Positions 24,204-33,052 of a DNA stretch of 53,139 nucleotides are shown piece by piece. The translations under genes and the position numbers were made by a program. Below the pieces are notes generated by a model, which was given only the letters and a program-made list of their open reading frames with translations, was not told the origin of the DNA and made no database searches. Location of the stretch: contig SFVI01000007.1 of NCBI GenBank assembly GCA_004560305.1, positions 1 through 53,139 on the forward strand, in the 5' to 3' direction. This stretch comes from a bacterium (GTDB lineage: Bacteria; Bacillota; Clostridia; Oscillospirales; Oscillospiraceae). How positions within the stretch are numbered: the first letter of the stretch is position 1; each line of letters starts with the position of its first letter.

Positions 24204-26072
24204 TTACTTGTTGTCGTCGTCCACCACGGTGTAATCGGCATCGTAGTAGTTCTGGCCGCCCTGGGGGTTCTGGCCCGGCTGGGCGCCGCCGTTGAAGCCG
24301 CCGGCCTGGCTGGGGTCAAAGCCTGCGCCCTGGGGGCCGCCGGCCTGCTGGTACAGCTTCTCGGAGATCTTATAGAAGGCCTGGGTCAGTTCCTCGGTGG
24401 CTGCCTTGATGGCGGCGGTGTCGGTGCCGGTGAGGGCGGACTTCAGGGCATTCAGCTTGCCCTCCACCTCGCTCTTGTCGGCGCCATCCAGCTTGTCGCC
24501 CATCTCATTGAGGGTCTTCTCGGTCTGGTAGACCATCTGGTCGCCCTGGTTACGGGTGTCCACTTCCTCCTTGCGCTTGGCGTCCTCGGCGGCGTACATC
24601 TCGGCCTCCTTGACGGCCTTATCGATGTCCTCCTTGGACATATTGGAGGAGGCGGTAATGGTGATGTGCTGCTCCTTGCCGGTGCCCAGATCCTTGGCGG
24701 AGACGTTGACGATGCCGTTGGCGTCAATATCGAAGGTGACCTCGATCTGAGGCACGCCGCGGCGGGCCGGGGCGATGCCGTCCAGGTGGAAGCGGCCCAG
24801 GCTCTTGTTGTAAGCGGCCATCTCACGCTCGCCCTGGAGGACGTTGACCTCAACGGAGGTCTGGTTATCGGCAGCGGTGGAGAACACCTGGCTCTTGCGG
24901 GTGGGGATGGAGGTGTTGCGCTCAATCAGCTTGGTGCAGACGCCGCCCAGGGTCTCAATGCCCAGGGACAGCGGGGTCACGTCCACCAGGACGATGCCTT
25001 CCACGTCGCCGGAGAGCACGCCGCCCTGAATGGCAGCGCCCAGAGCCACGCATTCATCGGGGTTGATGCCCTTGAAGCCTTCCTTGCCGATGAGGGTCTT
25101 GACCATATCCTGCACGGCGGGGATACGGCTGGAGCCGCCCACCAGAAGGACCTTGGAAATGTCGCTGGGCTGGAGGCCGGAGTCGGACAGAGCCTGCTTC
25201 ACGGGGCCGGTGGTCTTTTCCACCAGGTGGTGGGTCAGCTCGTTGAACTTGGCCCGGGTCAGGGTCACGTCCAGGTGCTTGGGGCCGGTAGCGTCGGCGG
25301 TGATATAGGGCAGGTTGATGTTGGAGGTGGTGACGCCGGACAGCTCCACCTTGGCCTTCTCGGCGGCCTCACGCAGGCGCTGCATGGCAACCTTATCGCC
25401 GCTGAGGTCGATGCCCTCGGCCTTCTTGAACTCCTGCACCAGGTACTCGGTGATGCACTGGTCAAAGTCGTCGCCGCCCAGGCGGTTGTTGCCGGCGGTG
25501 GCCAGAACGTCGATGACGCCGTCGCCGATCTCCAGGATGGAGACGTCGAAGGTGCCGCCGCCCAGGTCGTAGACCATGATCTTCTGATCGTGGTCCTTAT
25601 CCAGGCCGTAGGCCAGGGCCGCTGCGGTAGGCTCGTTGATGATACGCTTCACGTCCAGACCGGCGATACGGCCGGCGTCCTTGGTGGCCTGACGCTGGGC
25701 GTCAGTGAAGTAAGCGGGGACGGTGATGACCGCCTCGGTGACGGTGGTGCCCAGGTAAGCCTCGGCGTCAGCCTTCAGCTTCTGCAGGATCATGGCAGAG
25801 ATTTCCTGGGGGGTGTAAGCCTTGTTGTCAATGGTGACCTTGTAGTTGGAGCCCATCTCACGCTTGATGGAGGAGATGGTGCGGTCCGGGTTGGTGATGG
25901 CCTGGCGCTTTGCCACCTGGCCCACCATGCGCTCGCCGGTTTTGGCGAAAGCAACCACAGAGGGAGTGGTGCGGGCGCCTTCGGCGTTGGCGATAACGAC
26001 GGCTTCGCCGCCTTCCATAACGGCAACACAGCTGTTGGTGGTGCCAAGATCTATCCCTATAATTTTACTCAT
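24204..26072 (-). CDS. dnaK: Chaperone protein DnaK (Hsp70)
   Basis: This 622-residue ATP-dependent chaperone has an N-terminal nucleotide-binding domain that starts with IGIDLGTTNSCVAVMEGG and contains VYDLGGGTFDVS and LLVGGSSRIPAV. A substrate-binding domain (about 390-500) and a helical lid follow. The tail is Gly/Gln-rich and ends DYTVVDDDNK, resembling the EEVD-type acidic end of bacterial DnaK. AGGAGG lies before the ATG. It sits third in the CIRCE-controlled operon, so HrcA repression should lift under heat or unfolded-protein stress. Confidence 0.99.
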   Translation of the reverse strand: MSKIIGIDLGTTNSCVAVMEGGEAVVIANAEGARTTPSVVAFAKTGERMVGQVAKRQAITNPDRTISSIKREMGSNYKVTIDNKAYTPQEISAMILQKLKADAEAYLGTTVTEAVITVPAYFTDAQRQATKDAGRIAGLDVKRIINEPTAAALAYGLDKDHDQKIMVYDLGGGTFDVSILEIGDGVIDVLATAGNNRLGGDDFDQCITEYLVQEFKKAEGIDLSGDKVAMQRLREAAEKAKVELSGVTTSNINLPYITADATGPKHLDVTLTRAKFNELTHHLVEKTTGPVKQALSDSGLQPSDISKVLLVGGSSRIPAVQDMVKTLIGKEGFKGINPDECVALGAAIQGGVLSGDVEGIVLVDVTPLSLGIETLGGVCTKLIERNTSIPTRKSQVFSTAADNQTSVEVNVLQGEREMAAYNKSLGRFHLDGIAPARRGVPQIEVTFDIDANGIVNVSAKDLGTGKEQHITITASSNMSKEDIDKAVKEAEMYAAEDAKRKEEVDTRNQGDQMVYQTEKTLNEMGDKLDGADKSEVEGKLNALKSALTGTDTAAIKAATEELTQAFYKISEKLYQQAGGPQGAGFDPSQAGGFNGGAQPGQNPQGGQNYYDADYTVVDDDNK

Positions 26073-26137
26073 TGTAATTTCCTCCTATATGAATGATTTT
26101 GTTTATACAAATTTATATAACAAAGAGCAATCTGCTC

Positions 26138-26746
26138 TCAGTTAGCAACTTTAACCATGGCGAAGCGGATCACCTTATCGCCCATGAGGAAGCCCTTCTG
26201 GAACACTTCCACGATCTCGTTCTCGCCCTTTTCCGCATCCTCCACATGCATCACCGCGTTATGGAAGGCGGGGTCAAACTTCTGGCCCAGGCTTTCGATC
26301 TCGGTGACACCCAGCTTCTCCATGGTGGTGTTGAACTGGGTCATGATCATCTCCACGCCCCGGCGGTAGGCCTCGTCCTCGGTGGACTGGTCCAGGGCCC
26401 GGACCAGATTGTCGTACACCGGCAGGAACTTCTTCAGGGTCTCGGCCTTGATGTCGGCATAGAGGCTATCCTTCTCCTTCTGGCTGCGCTTGCGGAAATT
26501 GTCATACTCGGCGCAGAGGCGCAGGTACTTATCGTTCAGGGCAGCGTACTCGGCCGTGGGGTCCGGCTTGGGGTCTTCCGCCTTCGGCTCCTCAGACTTG
26601 GTTTCTTCGGCTTTTGGGGCCTCGGTTTTGACTTCTTCGGCTTCTGTTTCGGATTTTATTTCCTCGGCGGTGCCTTGGGGTGCGGGCGTCTCCTTGACTT
26701 CCTCCTGCTGTCCCTGGGCCGCCGCCTGCTTCTTATCTTTGCTCAT
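26138..26746 (-). CDS. grpE: Nucleotide exchange factor GrpE
   Basis: This 202-residue protein releases ADP from DnaK. The first 90 residues are low-complexity and acidic (repeats of KAEE/KSEE/EPKAEDPK), then a long helix (YAALNDKYLRLCAEYDNFRKRSQKEKD) and the C-terminal beta domain (GQKFDPAFHNAVMHVED...VFQKGF) follow. The start at 26746 has GGGAG nine bases upstream; an ATG three codons earlier lies inside that site. The start overlaps the end of hrcA by 14 bases, indicating coupling. The repeat-rich N-terminus is longer than usual. Confidence 0.97.
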   Translation of the reverse strand: MSKDKKQAAAQGQQEEVKETPAPQGTAEEIKSETEAEEVKTEAPKAEETKSEEPKAEDPKPDPTAEYAALNDKYLRLCAEYDNFRKRSQKEKDSLYADIKAETLKKFLPVYDNLVRALDQSTEDEAYRRGVEMIMTQFNTTMEKLGVTEIESLGQKFDPAFHNAVMHVEDAEKGENEIVEVFQKGFLMGDKVIRFAMVKVAN

Positions 26747-27824
26747 TTGGTGCATCTCCCTTGATGATCAGTTTATTATGCATCCCCTCCGGGGGACCTT
26801 CGCCGCCGCCCAGGCGCTGGGACAGGCCGGCGGCCAGCATGCTCAGCTTGGCGGCCACGGCGGAATAGTCCATCCGGGTGGGGCCTACCACGCCGATGAG
26901 GCCCCGGGTGTTATCCCCGGCGTCATAGCTGGCGATGATTACGCTGGAATCCTTCAATTCCTCGGCCACGTTCTCCGGCCCGATCAGCACCTTGACCTCA
27001 TTGGGGCCGGCCAGGGTCTCGCCGGGGGGCAGGATGTACCCGCCGCCGGAAAGGTAGCCCATCAGCTTATGGGCCTTGTCCGGGTCCCGGAACTCCGGCT
27101 GGTTCAGCAGCCGGTTCTCGCCGCTGACAAAGGCGGAAGGACTCTGGGCTTCGCTCAGCACCTCAATGGCAAAGGCGGCGATCACAGAGGTGAGGCCCAT
27201 GGTATCATCCGCCGCTCGCTCGGTGGAATTGATCAGCAGCGGGGTGACCTGGTCCTCGGTGATGCCGGTGAAGCCGGAATTGAAAAGAGAACTGAGCCGC
27301 TGCATCATGCTCTGGTCCACAGAGATGGGCAGGCGCACCAGCTTGTTCTTCACCGAATTGTTGGAAAGCATCACCACGATGATGAAAGTATTGGCGTCCA
27401 CATAGATGATATCAAAGCGCTTGATGGTGACGGCGCTGAAGGTGGTGATGGCCAGAGCGGGATAATCCGTCAGCTGGGAGGCCAGACGGCTTACGTCGCT
27501 GATGGTGTCATCCAGCTGCTGCAGCTTCTGGTTCAGGCGGCGGTTGATCTCCTCCGTCTCCTCCAGGCTCAGCTTCTGCCGCTCCATCAGCTCGTTGACG
27601 TACATCCGATAGCCCATGGGAGTGGGCACCCGGCCCGCCGAGGTGTGGGGCTGCTCCAGGTAGCCCATGTTCACCAGCTCCGCCAGTTCGTTGCGGATGG
27701 TGGCAGAGGAACAGCCCAGCCCGGCCTTCTGGGCAATGACCTTGCTGCCCACCGGCTCCGCCGTCTGAATATATTCGTCCACCACAGCGGCAAGTATTTT
27801 CTTTTTCCGCTCACTGATCGCCAT
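26733..27824 (-). CDS. hrcA: Heat-inducible transcription repressor HrcA
   Basis: This 363-residue repressor binds CIRCE and is kept active by GroEL. The winged-helix N-terminus is MAISERKKKILAAVVDEYIQTAEPVGSKVIAQKAGLGCSSATIRNELAEL, and a GAF-like domain follows with MGLTSVIAAF and GVVGPTRMDYSAVAA. The start at 27824 is the Met that begins the known fold; a CIRCE half-site immediately upstream overlaps the GGAG ribosome site. It is first in the operon and so autoregulated. Its stop overlaps grpE by 14 bases. Confidence 0.97.
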   Translation of the reverse strand: MAISERKKKILAAVVDEYIQTAEPVGSKVIAQKAGLGCSSATIRNELAELVNMGYLEQPHTSAGRVPTPMGYRMYVNELMERQKLSLEETEEINRRLNQKLQQLDDTISDVSRLASQLTDYPALAITTFSAVTIKRFDIIYVDANTFIIVVMLSNNSVKNKLVRLPISVDQSMMQRLSSLFNSGFTGITEDQVTPLLINSTERAADDTMGLTSVIAAFAIEVLSEAQSPSAFVSGENRLLNQPEFRDPDKAHKLMGYLSGGGYILPPGETLAGPNEVKVLIGPENVAEELKDSSVIIASYDAGDNTRGLIGVVGPTRMDYSAVAAKLSMLAAGLSQRLGGGEGPPEGMHNKLIIKGDAPNEQR

Positions 27825-27825
27825 G

Positions 27826-27852
27826 TTAGCACTCTCCGCCCTCGACTGTTGG
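27826..27852. promoter_or_regulatory. Degenerate second CIRCE element
   Basis: A perfect half-site TTAGCACTC (27826-27834) is followed by nine bases and GACTGTTGG (27844-27852), which matches GAGTGCTAA at 5 of 9 positions. It lies over the hrcA ribosome site and shares four bases with the full CIRCE. Confidence 0.55.
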
Positions 27853-27875
27853 CACTCTTTGCTTTCGAGTGCTAA
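27849..27875. promoter_or_regulatory. CIRCE operator of the hrcA operon
   Basis: TTGGCACTC, nine bases and GAGTGCTAA match the CIRCE consensus TTAGCACTC-N9-GAGTGCTAA with one mismatch. It overlaps the end of the -10 box of the leftward promoter, as expected for HrcA blocking RNA polymerase. Confidence 0.95.
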
Positions 27876-27902
27876 TATACCATTCGTGTCCGGCTTTGTC
27901 AA
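27874..27902 (-). promoter_or_regulatory. Sigma-A promoter of hrcA-grpE-dnaK-dnaJ
   Basis: TTGACA, a 17-base spacer and TATATT on the minus strand form a strong promoter. The last two bases of the -10 box are also the first bases of CIRCE. Confidence 0.92.
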
Positions 27903-27955
27903 TAGTTTCGCCCGGGGGGCTTTCAAAATTCACAGTTTGGTCAAGAACGATTTTG

Positions 27956-27984
27956 TTTACAAATCTTTCCTTTTGCGGTAGAAT
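27956..27984 (+). promoter_or_regulatory. Sigma-A promoter of the MarR-family gene
   Basis: TTTACA, a 17-base spacer and TAGAAT are present, about 38 bases upstream of the ATG at 28022 and divergent from the heat-shock promoter. Confidence 0.8.
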
Positions 27985-28021
27985 GGAGCACAGGAAAACA
28001 GTGTTGATGGGGGCTGCTTTT

Positions 28022-28456
28022 ATGGTTGAGAAAAACTTTCTGGAGGTATACGACAAGTTCAAGCTGAAGTTTTACCGCGGGGTATTCGAGCTGGTGCGGG
28101 AGCGGGAAGGCTCCCTTTCCGCCATGGAGGCCATCTCCCTGGAGGTGATCAACATGCTGTCGGAGCCCACGGTGGGCCAGTTCGCGGACTTTCTGAATAT
28201 TTCCCAGTCCAACGCCACCTATAAGGTGAACAACCTGATCAAAAAGGGCTATCTGGAACGGCAGAATTCCCAGACCGACCGGCGGGAGTATCATCTGGTG
28301 CTGTCGGAAAAGTACTACAGCTATGAGAGCCTGATGAGCAGCTATGAGCAGAAGGTAGCCGGGCGCATCCGGGAACGGTTCAGCCCGGAGGAGCTGGAGA
28401 TCTTTGACCGGATGCTGGAGACCATCGCCAAAGAGCTGATGCCGGAATGCGAATGA
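28022..28456 (+). CDS. MarR-family transcriptional regulator
   Basis: This 144-residue protein has a winged-helix core. LSAMEAISLEVINMLSEPTVGQFADFLNISQSNATYKVNNLIKKGYLERQNSQTDRREYHLVLSEK shows the recognition helix, the wing and the conserved DRRE of MarR repressors, flanked by dimerising helices. The start at 28022 has GGGGG eight bases before it; an ATG five codons earlier (28007) is an alternative. The gene is convergent with the MFS transporter and separated by a shared terminator. Whether it controls that transporter is not shown. Confidence 0.9.
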   Translation: MVEKNFLEVYDKFKLKFYRGVFELVREREGSLSAMEAISLEVINMLSEPTVGQFADFLNISQSNATYKVNNLIKKGYLERQNSQTDRREYHLVLSEKYYSYESLMSSYEQKVAGRIRERFSPEELEIFDRMLETIAKELMPECE

Positions 28457-28470
28457 ACACAGAAAAATAA

Positions 28471-28507
28471 ACCACCCCTCCGGGAGCGTCGCTCCCGGAG
28501 GGGTGGT
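28471..28507. terminator. Strong bidirectional terminator
   Basis: A 17-bp GC-rich stem (28471-28487 with 28491-28507) has a three-base loop. On the minus strand it is followed by a T-rich run, so the leftward MFS gene is the better served. Confidence 0.88.
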
Positions 28508-28536
28508 TGTTGCTTTAGACATCGGATGATTCTGTT

Positions 28537-29871
28537 TTAATCGTCCATATCCTCGAAAGCTTCCAGGCCCTTCTTGGCTTCCGCCTTTACGTCGCCATGG
28601 CGGACAAAGAGCATGGTGACAAAGCTAAGGGAGACAAAGAGGGCCGCATAGGGGAAGAGGATCTGGTAGCTGATGTGGCGCATGAGGGTACCGGCCAGGA
28701 TGGGGGTGATGATCTGGGCGGACATGGAGGCGGTGTAGTAGTAACCGGTGAACTTGCCGATATCGGAGCCTTTGCACATCTCCACCACCATGGGCAAGGA
28801 GTTGACATTGATGGCGGCCCAGGCCAGACCCACCAGGGCGAAAACCACAAACATGACGGCATTGATGCTGCTGTAGACCGTGGTGAGCACAAAGCCCAGC
28901 AGGAAGCAGGCGGCCAGCAGGATGATGCCGCCCATGATGGTCTTTTTTCGGCCGATTTTGGAGGCCAGGGCGCCGATGGGGATGTAGGAGACGATGGCGC
29001 CGGCGGTGGCCACCAGCAGGCAGGTGGAGGCGCCGCCCAGGCCCTGGCCCATGACCACGCTGATATAGGTGGTAAACCAGGTGGTGACGCCGTTATAGCC
29101 GGCGAACCACAGGGCGATGGAGGCCAGCAGGAAGCCCAGGGAGCGCTTCACCGGGGCGGGCAGCACCTGGTTGCCGCTGCCGTCGTCCCGGGCCAGGTTC
29201 CACTCCGGGTGCTTCGTCTCCAATTCCCGGTTCTCGGCAGTCAGCTTGGGCTCCTTGATGGTGAGAAACAGCACGCCCACGGCCACGAACATGATGGCGG
29301 ACACCACCAGGAACAGGGGCTGGTAATTCACATGGGCCAGACCCTGCACCTTGGAGTTGGGGTACATGACGGCGGCCACAGCCAGGTAGAGGATGCCGCC
29401 CACGGCGCCCATCAGATTGATGATGGCGTTGCCCTTGCTGCGCAGGGGCTTGGGCGTCACGTCCGGCATCAGGGCCACGGCGGGAGAACGGTAGGTACCC
29501 ATGGCGATCAGCAGCAGGCCCAGCACGATAACGAAAGACACCAGCTTGAAAGTGGAGGGAGCGGCGGCGTAGCCGTTATCCAGCAGGGGCAGGATGTTCA
29601 GCAGGATGATGGCGCAGCCGGTGCCAAAGAGGATGAAGGGCATCCGCTTACCCAGGCGGGTATCGGTGCGGTCAGAGATGCCGCCGAAGATGGGCAGCAG
29701 GAACAGGGCAAGCACATTATCCGCCGCCATGATGGCGCCGGAAAAGGTCTCATTCAGGTGGAAGGTCCTGGTCAGGATCAGGGGGACGATGCTGTCATAC
29801 ATCTGCCAGAAGGCGCAGATGGACAGGAAGGCCAGGCCCACCAGGATGGTGCGCTTATTGTTCAGCTTCAT
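28537..29871 (-). CDS. MFS transporter (SLC45/GPH-like)
   Basis: This 444-residue protein has 12 predicted membrane helices. The loop 2-3 motif is GGISDRTDTRLGKRMPFILFG, the variant (SDR.....GRR.P) seen in sugar-type SLC45 and glycoside-pentoside families, and a second copy GALASKIGRKKTIMGG lies after helix 8. This suggests uptake of a carbohydrate or glycoside by cation symport; the substrate is unknown and no sugar enzymes are adjacent. The start has GGAGG upstream. A leftward promoter is likely near 29895-29925, where TATAAA/TAAAAT boxes are seen. The nearby MarR gene faces it. Confidence 0.9.
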   Translation of the reverse strand: MKLNNKRTILVGLAFLSICAFWQMYDSIVPLILTRTFHLNETFSGAIMAADNVLALFLLPIFGGISDRTDTRLGKRMPFILFGTGCAIILLNILPLLDNGYAAAPSTFKLVSFVIVLGLLLIAMGTYRSPAVALMPDVTPKPLRSKGNAIINLMGAVGGILYLAVAAVMYPNSKVQGLAHVNYQPLFLVVSAIMFVAVGVLFLTIKEPKLTAENRELETKHPEWNLARDDGSGNQVLPAPVKRSLGFLLASIALWFAGYNGVTTWFTTYISVVMGQGLGGASTCLLVATAGAIVSYIPIGALASKIGRKKTIMGGIILLAACFLLGFVLTTVYSSINAVMFVVFALVGLAWAAINVNSLPMVVEMCKGSDIGKFTGYYYTASMSAQIITPILAGTLMRHISYQILFPYAALFVSLSFVTMLFVRHGDVKAEAKKGLEAFEDMDD

Positions 29872-29938
29872 TTGTGAAACCTCCGCAAATTTTGTGTATT
29901 TATTTTATAGTATCCAGACAAATTTTACAATAAGAAAA

Positions 29939-29979
29939 TTGACTGCGACATTCCTGCGGTGGTAAAATGTTGGTAAAAT
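29939..29979 (+). promoter_or_regulatory. Promoter region of the GDPD gene with twin extended -10 boxes
   Basis: TTGACT (29939-29944) is followed 18 bases later by TAAAAT (29963-29968), preceded by TGG. The same TGGTAAAAT word recurs at 29971-29979, suggesting a second start site or a duplicated regulatory word. Confidence 0.6.
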
Positions 29980-30007
29980 TTCAATGTAGCAAAGAGAGGT
30001 GCCAAAT

Positions 30008-30823
30008 TTGAAAAATCATGCCAAGCTTTTCTGCGCCGCGGCGGCAGCCGCCGCTGTGCCGGTGTTTCTGCTGGCGCCGGGCCATGCCAGCCGGCGGCAG
30101 AAGGCCCCCTTTCTGGGGATGAACTTCGCCCACCGGGGACTTCATTCCCGGGATAAGTCCGTGCCGGAAAATTCCATCGCCGCCTTCCGTCTGGCAGCCC
30201 GGGCGGGTTATGGCGTGGAGTTGGACGTACATCTGAGCCGGGATGGTCAGGTGGTGGTATTCCACGACGACACGCTGGAGCGGGTCTGCGGCGTTTCCGG
30301 CCGGGTGGAGGACTACACGTTCCAGGAGCTGCAGCAGTTCCGGCTTTGCGGGACGGAGGAGCGGATCCCCCTGCTGTCGGATGTGCTGGGCGTAATACGG
30401 GGCCGGGGACCCATCATTCTGGAGCTGAAGGACGGCCCCAACAACCGGGAGCTTTGCCGCAAAACTTTGGGGCTGCTGAACGGCTACCGGGGCAGCGTGT
30501 GCATTGAGAGCTTCAACCCGCTGATGGTGGCCTGGTTCCGCTTCCATGCCGGGGACATCGTCCGGGGGCAGCTGGCCATGCCCGCCAAGGGCTATGGCCA
30601 GATGAAAAAGCCCATGCCCTTCATTCTCTCCCACTGCCTGATGAACTTTCTCGCCAGACCCCAGTTCATCGCCTACAAGATCGGGCCCCAGCCCCTGACG
30701 GTGCGGCTGGCCCAATGGCTGGGGGCTATGAAGGTGGGCTGGACCTCCCACGAGCCCCGGAACGAAAAAGGCCGGGACGCGGTGATCTTCGAGTTTTACA
30801 AGCCGGAGGTCAGCTTTAAATAA
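30008..30823 (+). CDS. Glycerophosphodiester phosphodiesterase family protein
   Basis: This 271-residue protein has an N-terminal hydrophobic segment (8-24) likely serving as a membrane anchor, then a GDPD barrel with AHRGLHSRDKSVPENSIAAF, ELDVHLSRDG and VFHDD. The catalytic His pair (H42, H86) and metal residues (E71, D73) are present. Such enzymes cleave glycerophosphodiesters to glycerol-3-phosphate and an alcohol, releasing phosphate and lipid headgroups at the cell surface. The TTG at 30008 follows AGAGAGG by about seven bases; the GTG at 29999 overlaps that site. It is a single-gene unit. Confidence 0.92.
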   Translation: MKNHAKLFCAAAAAAAVPVFLLAPGHASRRQKAPFLGMNFAHRGLHSRDKSVPENSIAAFRLAARAGYGVELDVHLSRDGQVVVFHDDTLERVCGVSGRVEDYTFQELQQFRLCGTEERIPLLSDVLGVIRGRGPIILELKDGPNNRELCRKTLGLLNGYRGSVCIESFNPLMVAWFRFHAGDIVRGQLAMPAKGYGQMKKPMPFILSHCLMNFLARPQFIAYKIGPQPLTVRLAQWLGAMKVGWTSHEPRNEKGRDAVIFEFYKPEVSFK

Positions 30824-30907
30824 GCCTGTCCCCTTTCTTCCGATTTGTTCCGACAGTCTCAAGGGTTTATATTAAAAAAGAAAAAATTTTAGATCAGGAG
30901 TGAAAAC

Positions 30908-31528
30908 ATGAACAAAAAAGCGCTTTACAGTCTGTCCTACGGCGTCTTTGTCCTGGCGGGCAAGGCGGGAGACAGGGTCAATGCCTGCATCACCAATACC
31001 TGTATGCAGGTGGCCAACAGTCCCACCCGGGTGGCCATTGCTGTGATCAACGGCAACTATACCTGGGAGCTGATACAGGAGGGCGGTGTGTTCTGCCTGA
31101 CCCTGCTGGACCAGAGCTGCACCATGGACACCATCCGCCATTTCGGCATGCAGTCCGGCCGGGACGTGGACAAGTTCGCCGGTATCGACTATGCCCTGGA
31201 CAAAAACGGCGTGCCTTACCTGCCCGGACAGAGCTGCGCCTATCTCAGCTGCCGGGTGCTGTCCAGCCAGGATCTGGGCAGCCACACCCTCTTCATCGCC
31301 GAGGTGGAGGATGGCGATGTGCTCAGCAGCGGCGAGCCCCTGACCTACGCCTACTATCAGAACGTGCTCAAGCCCAAGCCCGCCCCCAAGGTGGTGGAGA
31401 AGAAGATCGTGGGCTGGCGCTGCAAGATCTGCAACTATGTGTATGAGGGGGCGGAGCTGCCCGCCGACTACATGTGCCCTCTGTGCGGCCATCCCGCGGA
31501 GGATTTCGAGCCGGTCTATGCCGAGTGA
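30908..31528 (+). CDS. Flavin reductase-rubredoxin fusion (high-molecular-weight rubredoxin type)
   Basis: This 206-residue protein has an N-terminal FMN-binding split-barrel (residues 1-155, ALYSLSYGVFVLAGKAGDRVNACITNTCMQVA), then a Lys/Pro linker and a C-terminal rubredoxin domain. The iron ligands sit in CKICNYVYEG and CPLCG. In anaerobes such as Moorella this fusion (Hrb) carries electrons from NADH or flavodoxin-like donors to oxygen-reducing flavo-diiron proteins or rubrerythrins. GGAG lies eight bases before the ATG. Other rubredoxin-dependent proteins lie 9-11 kb downstream. Confidence 0.93.
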   Translation: MNKKALYSLSYGVFVLAGKAGDRVNACITNTCMQVANSPTRVAIAVINGNYTWELIQEGGVFCLTLLDQSCTMDTIRHFGMQSGRDVDKFAGIDYALDKNGVPYLPGQSCAYLSCRVLSSQDLGSHTLFIAEVEDGDVLSSGEPLTYAYYQNVLKPKPAPKVVEKKIVGWRCKICNYVYEGAELPADYMCPLCGHPAEDFEPVYAE

Positions 31529-31547
31529 TTGAAAAAGGAAAGACACA

Positions 31548-31591
31548 AAACGCAAGCAGCGCCAGAGTTTCCTCCGGCGCTGCTTGCGTTT
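31548..31591. terminator. Bidirectional terminator
   Basis: Arms AAACGCAAGCAGCGCC (31548-31563) and its complement (31576-31591) form a 16-bp stem between the convergent Hrb-like and AAA ATPase genes. Confidence 0.85.
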
Positions 31592-31603
31592 ATGTTGTTT
31601 ATG

Positions 31604-33052
31604 TTATTTCACTTCTTCTGCTTCTTTTTCGGTTTCCGCTTCTGTCTGTTCTTCCAGATCCTCCGGCAGGACGGTCATCAGATCCTCCTTGGTGGGGGCC
31701 TCCATGGCAGCCACCCGGTTGGACTGGCGGACGATCATGTCCTCAAAGCAGTTGCGCACATCCCGGCCATTGCCGAAGTTATCGTCCCGCTCCTGATAGA
31801 GCCGGTCGAACATTGCTTTGGCCGCCGCCTCCGCCTCGGAGCTGAGGGTATAGCTGTTCTTCCTGCACTGGGCCTGAAAGATAGACAGCAGCTGCTCCCC
31901 GGTGTAGTCGGGAAAATAGAAATACTTATTGAAGCGGGACTCCAGCCCCGGGTTGGAGCTGAGGAACTTCTGCATGGGTCCATCATAGCCGGCCACGATG
32001 ACGATCAGGTCGTCCCGGTGATCCTCCATGGCCTTGAGAATGGTCTCGATGGCCTCCCGGCCAAAGTCGTTCTCGCCGCCGGAGGAGAGGGAGTAGGCCT
32101 CATCAATGAACAGAACGCCGCCCAGGGCGGACTTGATGGCCTCCTGGGTTTTCAGAGCGGTCTGGCCCACATAGCCCGCCACCAGGCCGGAGCGGTCCAC
32201 TTCCACCAGCTGGCCCTTGCTGAGCACGCCGATGGCGGCATAGAGGCCGCTGATGAGCCGGGCCACGGTGGTCTTGCCGGTGCCCGGGTTGCCCATGAAG
32301 ACCATGTGCAGGCTCATGGGGGGCACGGGCAGGTCATTTTCCTGGCGGAGCTTGCGCACCTTCATCAGGTTTACCAGGTTCTTGACGTCCTTTTTCACCT
32401 CGTCCAGGCCCACCAGGGATTCCAGCTGGGCCATCAGCTCATCAAAGCTGGGCTTTTCCTCCGCCGGTGCCTGCTGCTCCGCCTGGGGCTTTTCGCCGCC
32501 GGAAGTCTGGGGCCGGGCCTGGTCCAGGAAGCTGGGCTGGCCGGAGGTGACAAAGTCCAGGGGGTTCAGGGCCGCCTGGCTTTTCCGCACGCCGGAGGTA
32601 TCACAGATGGCGCTGAGCTTATCGGTGCACTCGGTGATGAAGCCGGCCTCGGCATAGGTGACATCGTCATCCACGGCAGCCAGGTACAGCAGAATGTTGG
32701 TGGTCATGCGGATGAAGATACGGGAGGTCTCACTGCCGCGGCGGGCGTCGCTCTCGGCCAGGTTCCAGTAAAAGGCCGGGGGCATGAACACATCCGAATC
32801 GCAGACGGAGCTGGTCAGGGACCAGAGCAGCCACTGGGGCTGGGGCTGGTTCCGGGAAAAGATCTGGTTGGCCATGTCCACGTGGCGCTGGGTAATGCCG
32901 CCGGCCCGGCTCCACAGATTCAGGGCGCAGCGGGTCATAAAATCGTCCAGCTCCCGTGCCAGGTCCCGGTGGCCCAGCCGGTAAAAGGCATCCGTATTGG
33001 CGATGTAGATTTTATGGAATTCCTCCGGGGAGCGGTTCCAGGTGGTGGGCAT
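31604..33052 (-). CDS. AAA ATPase of the CbxX/CfqX-SpoVK type
   Basis: This 482-residue cytoplasmic protein has an N-terminal helical half (1-175) with a TerB-like acidic stretch (AVDDDVTYAEAGFI). A Pro/Gln/Glu linker (176-205) leads to one AAA+ module. Walker A is GNPGTGKT (254-261), and Walker B plus the adjacent lid residues are GGVLFIDEAYSLSSGG (about 311-326). A sensor/arginine-finger region (GLESRFNKYFYFPDYTG) follows. The family includes Rubisco activase CbbX and sporulation protein SpoVK. The target here is not known. GGAGG lies before the ATG, and a terminator is at its end. Confidence 0.9.
   Translation of the reverse strand: MPTTWNRSPEEFHKIYIANTDAFYRLGHRDLARELDDFMTRCALNLWSRAGGITQRHVDMANQIFSRNQPQPQWLLWSLTSSVCDSDVFMPPAFYWNLAESDARRGSETSRIFIRMTTNILLYLAAVDDDVTYAEAGFITECTDKLSAICDTSGVRKSQAALNPLDFVTSGQPSFLDQARPQTSGGEKPQAEQQAPAEEKPSFDELMAQLESLVGLDEVKKDVKNLVNLMKVRKLRQENDLPVPPMSLHMVFMGNPGTGKTTVARLISGLYAAIGVLSKGQLVEVDRSGLVAGYVGQTALKTQEAIKSALGGVLFIDEAYSLSSGGENDFGREAIETILKAMEDHRDDLIVIVAGYDGPMQKFLSSNPGLESRFNKYFYFPDYTGEQLLSIFQAQCRKNSYTLSSEAEAAAKAMFDRLYQERDDNFGNGRDVRNCFEDMIVRQSNRVAAMEAPTKEDLMTVLPEDLEEQTEAETEKEAEEVK

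Noticed and set aside
24666..26096. Plus-strand frame opposite dnaK
   Set aside because: Antisense to DnaK and made of Gly/Val/Leu/His repeats, a familiar artefact of dnaK antisense frames.
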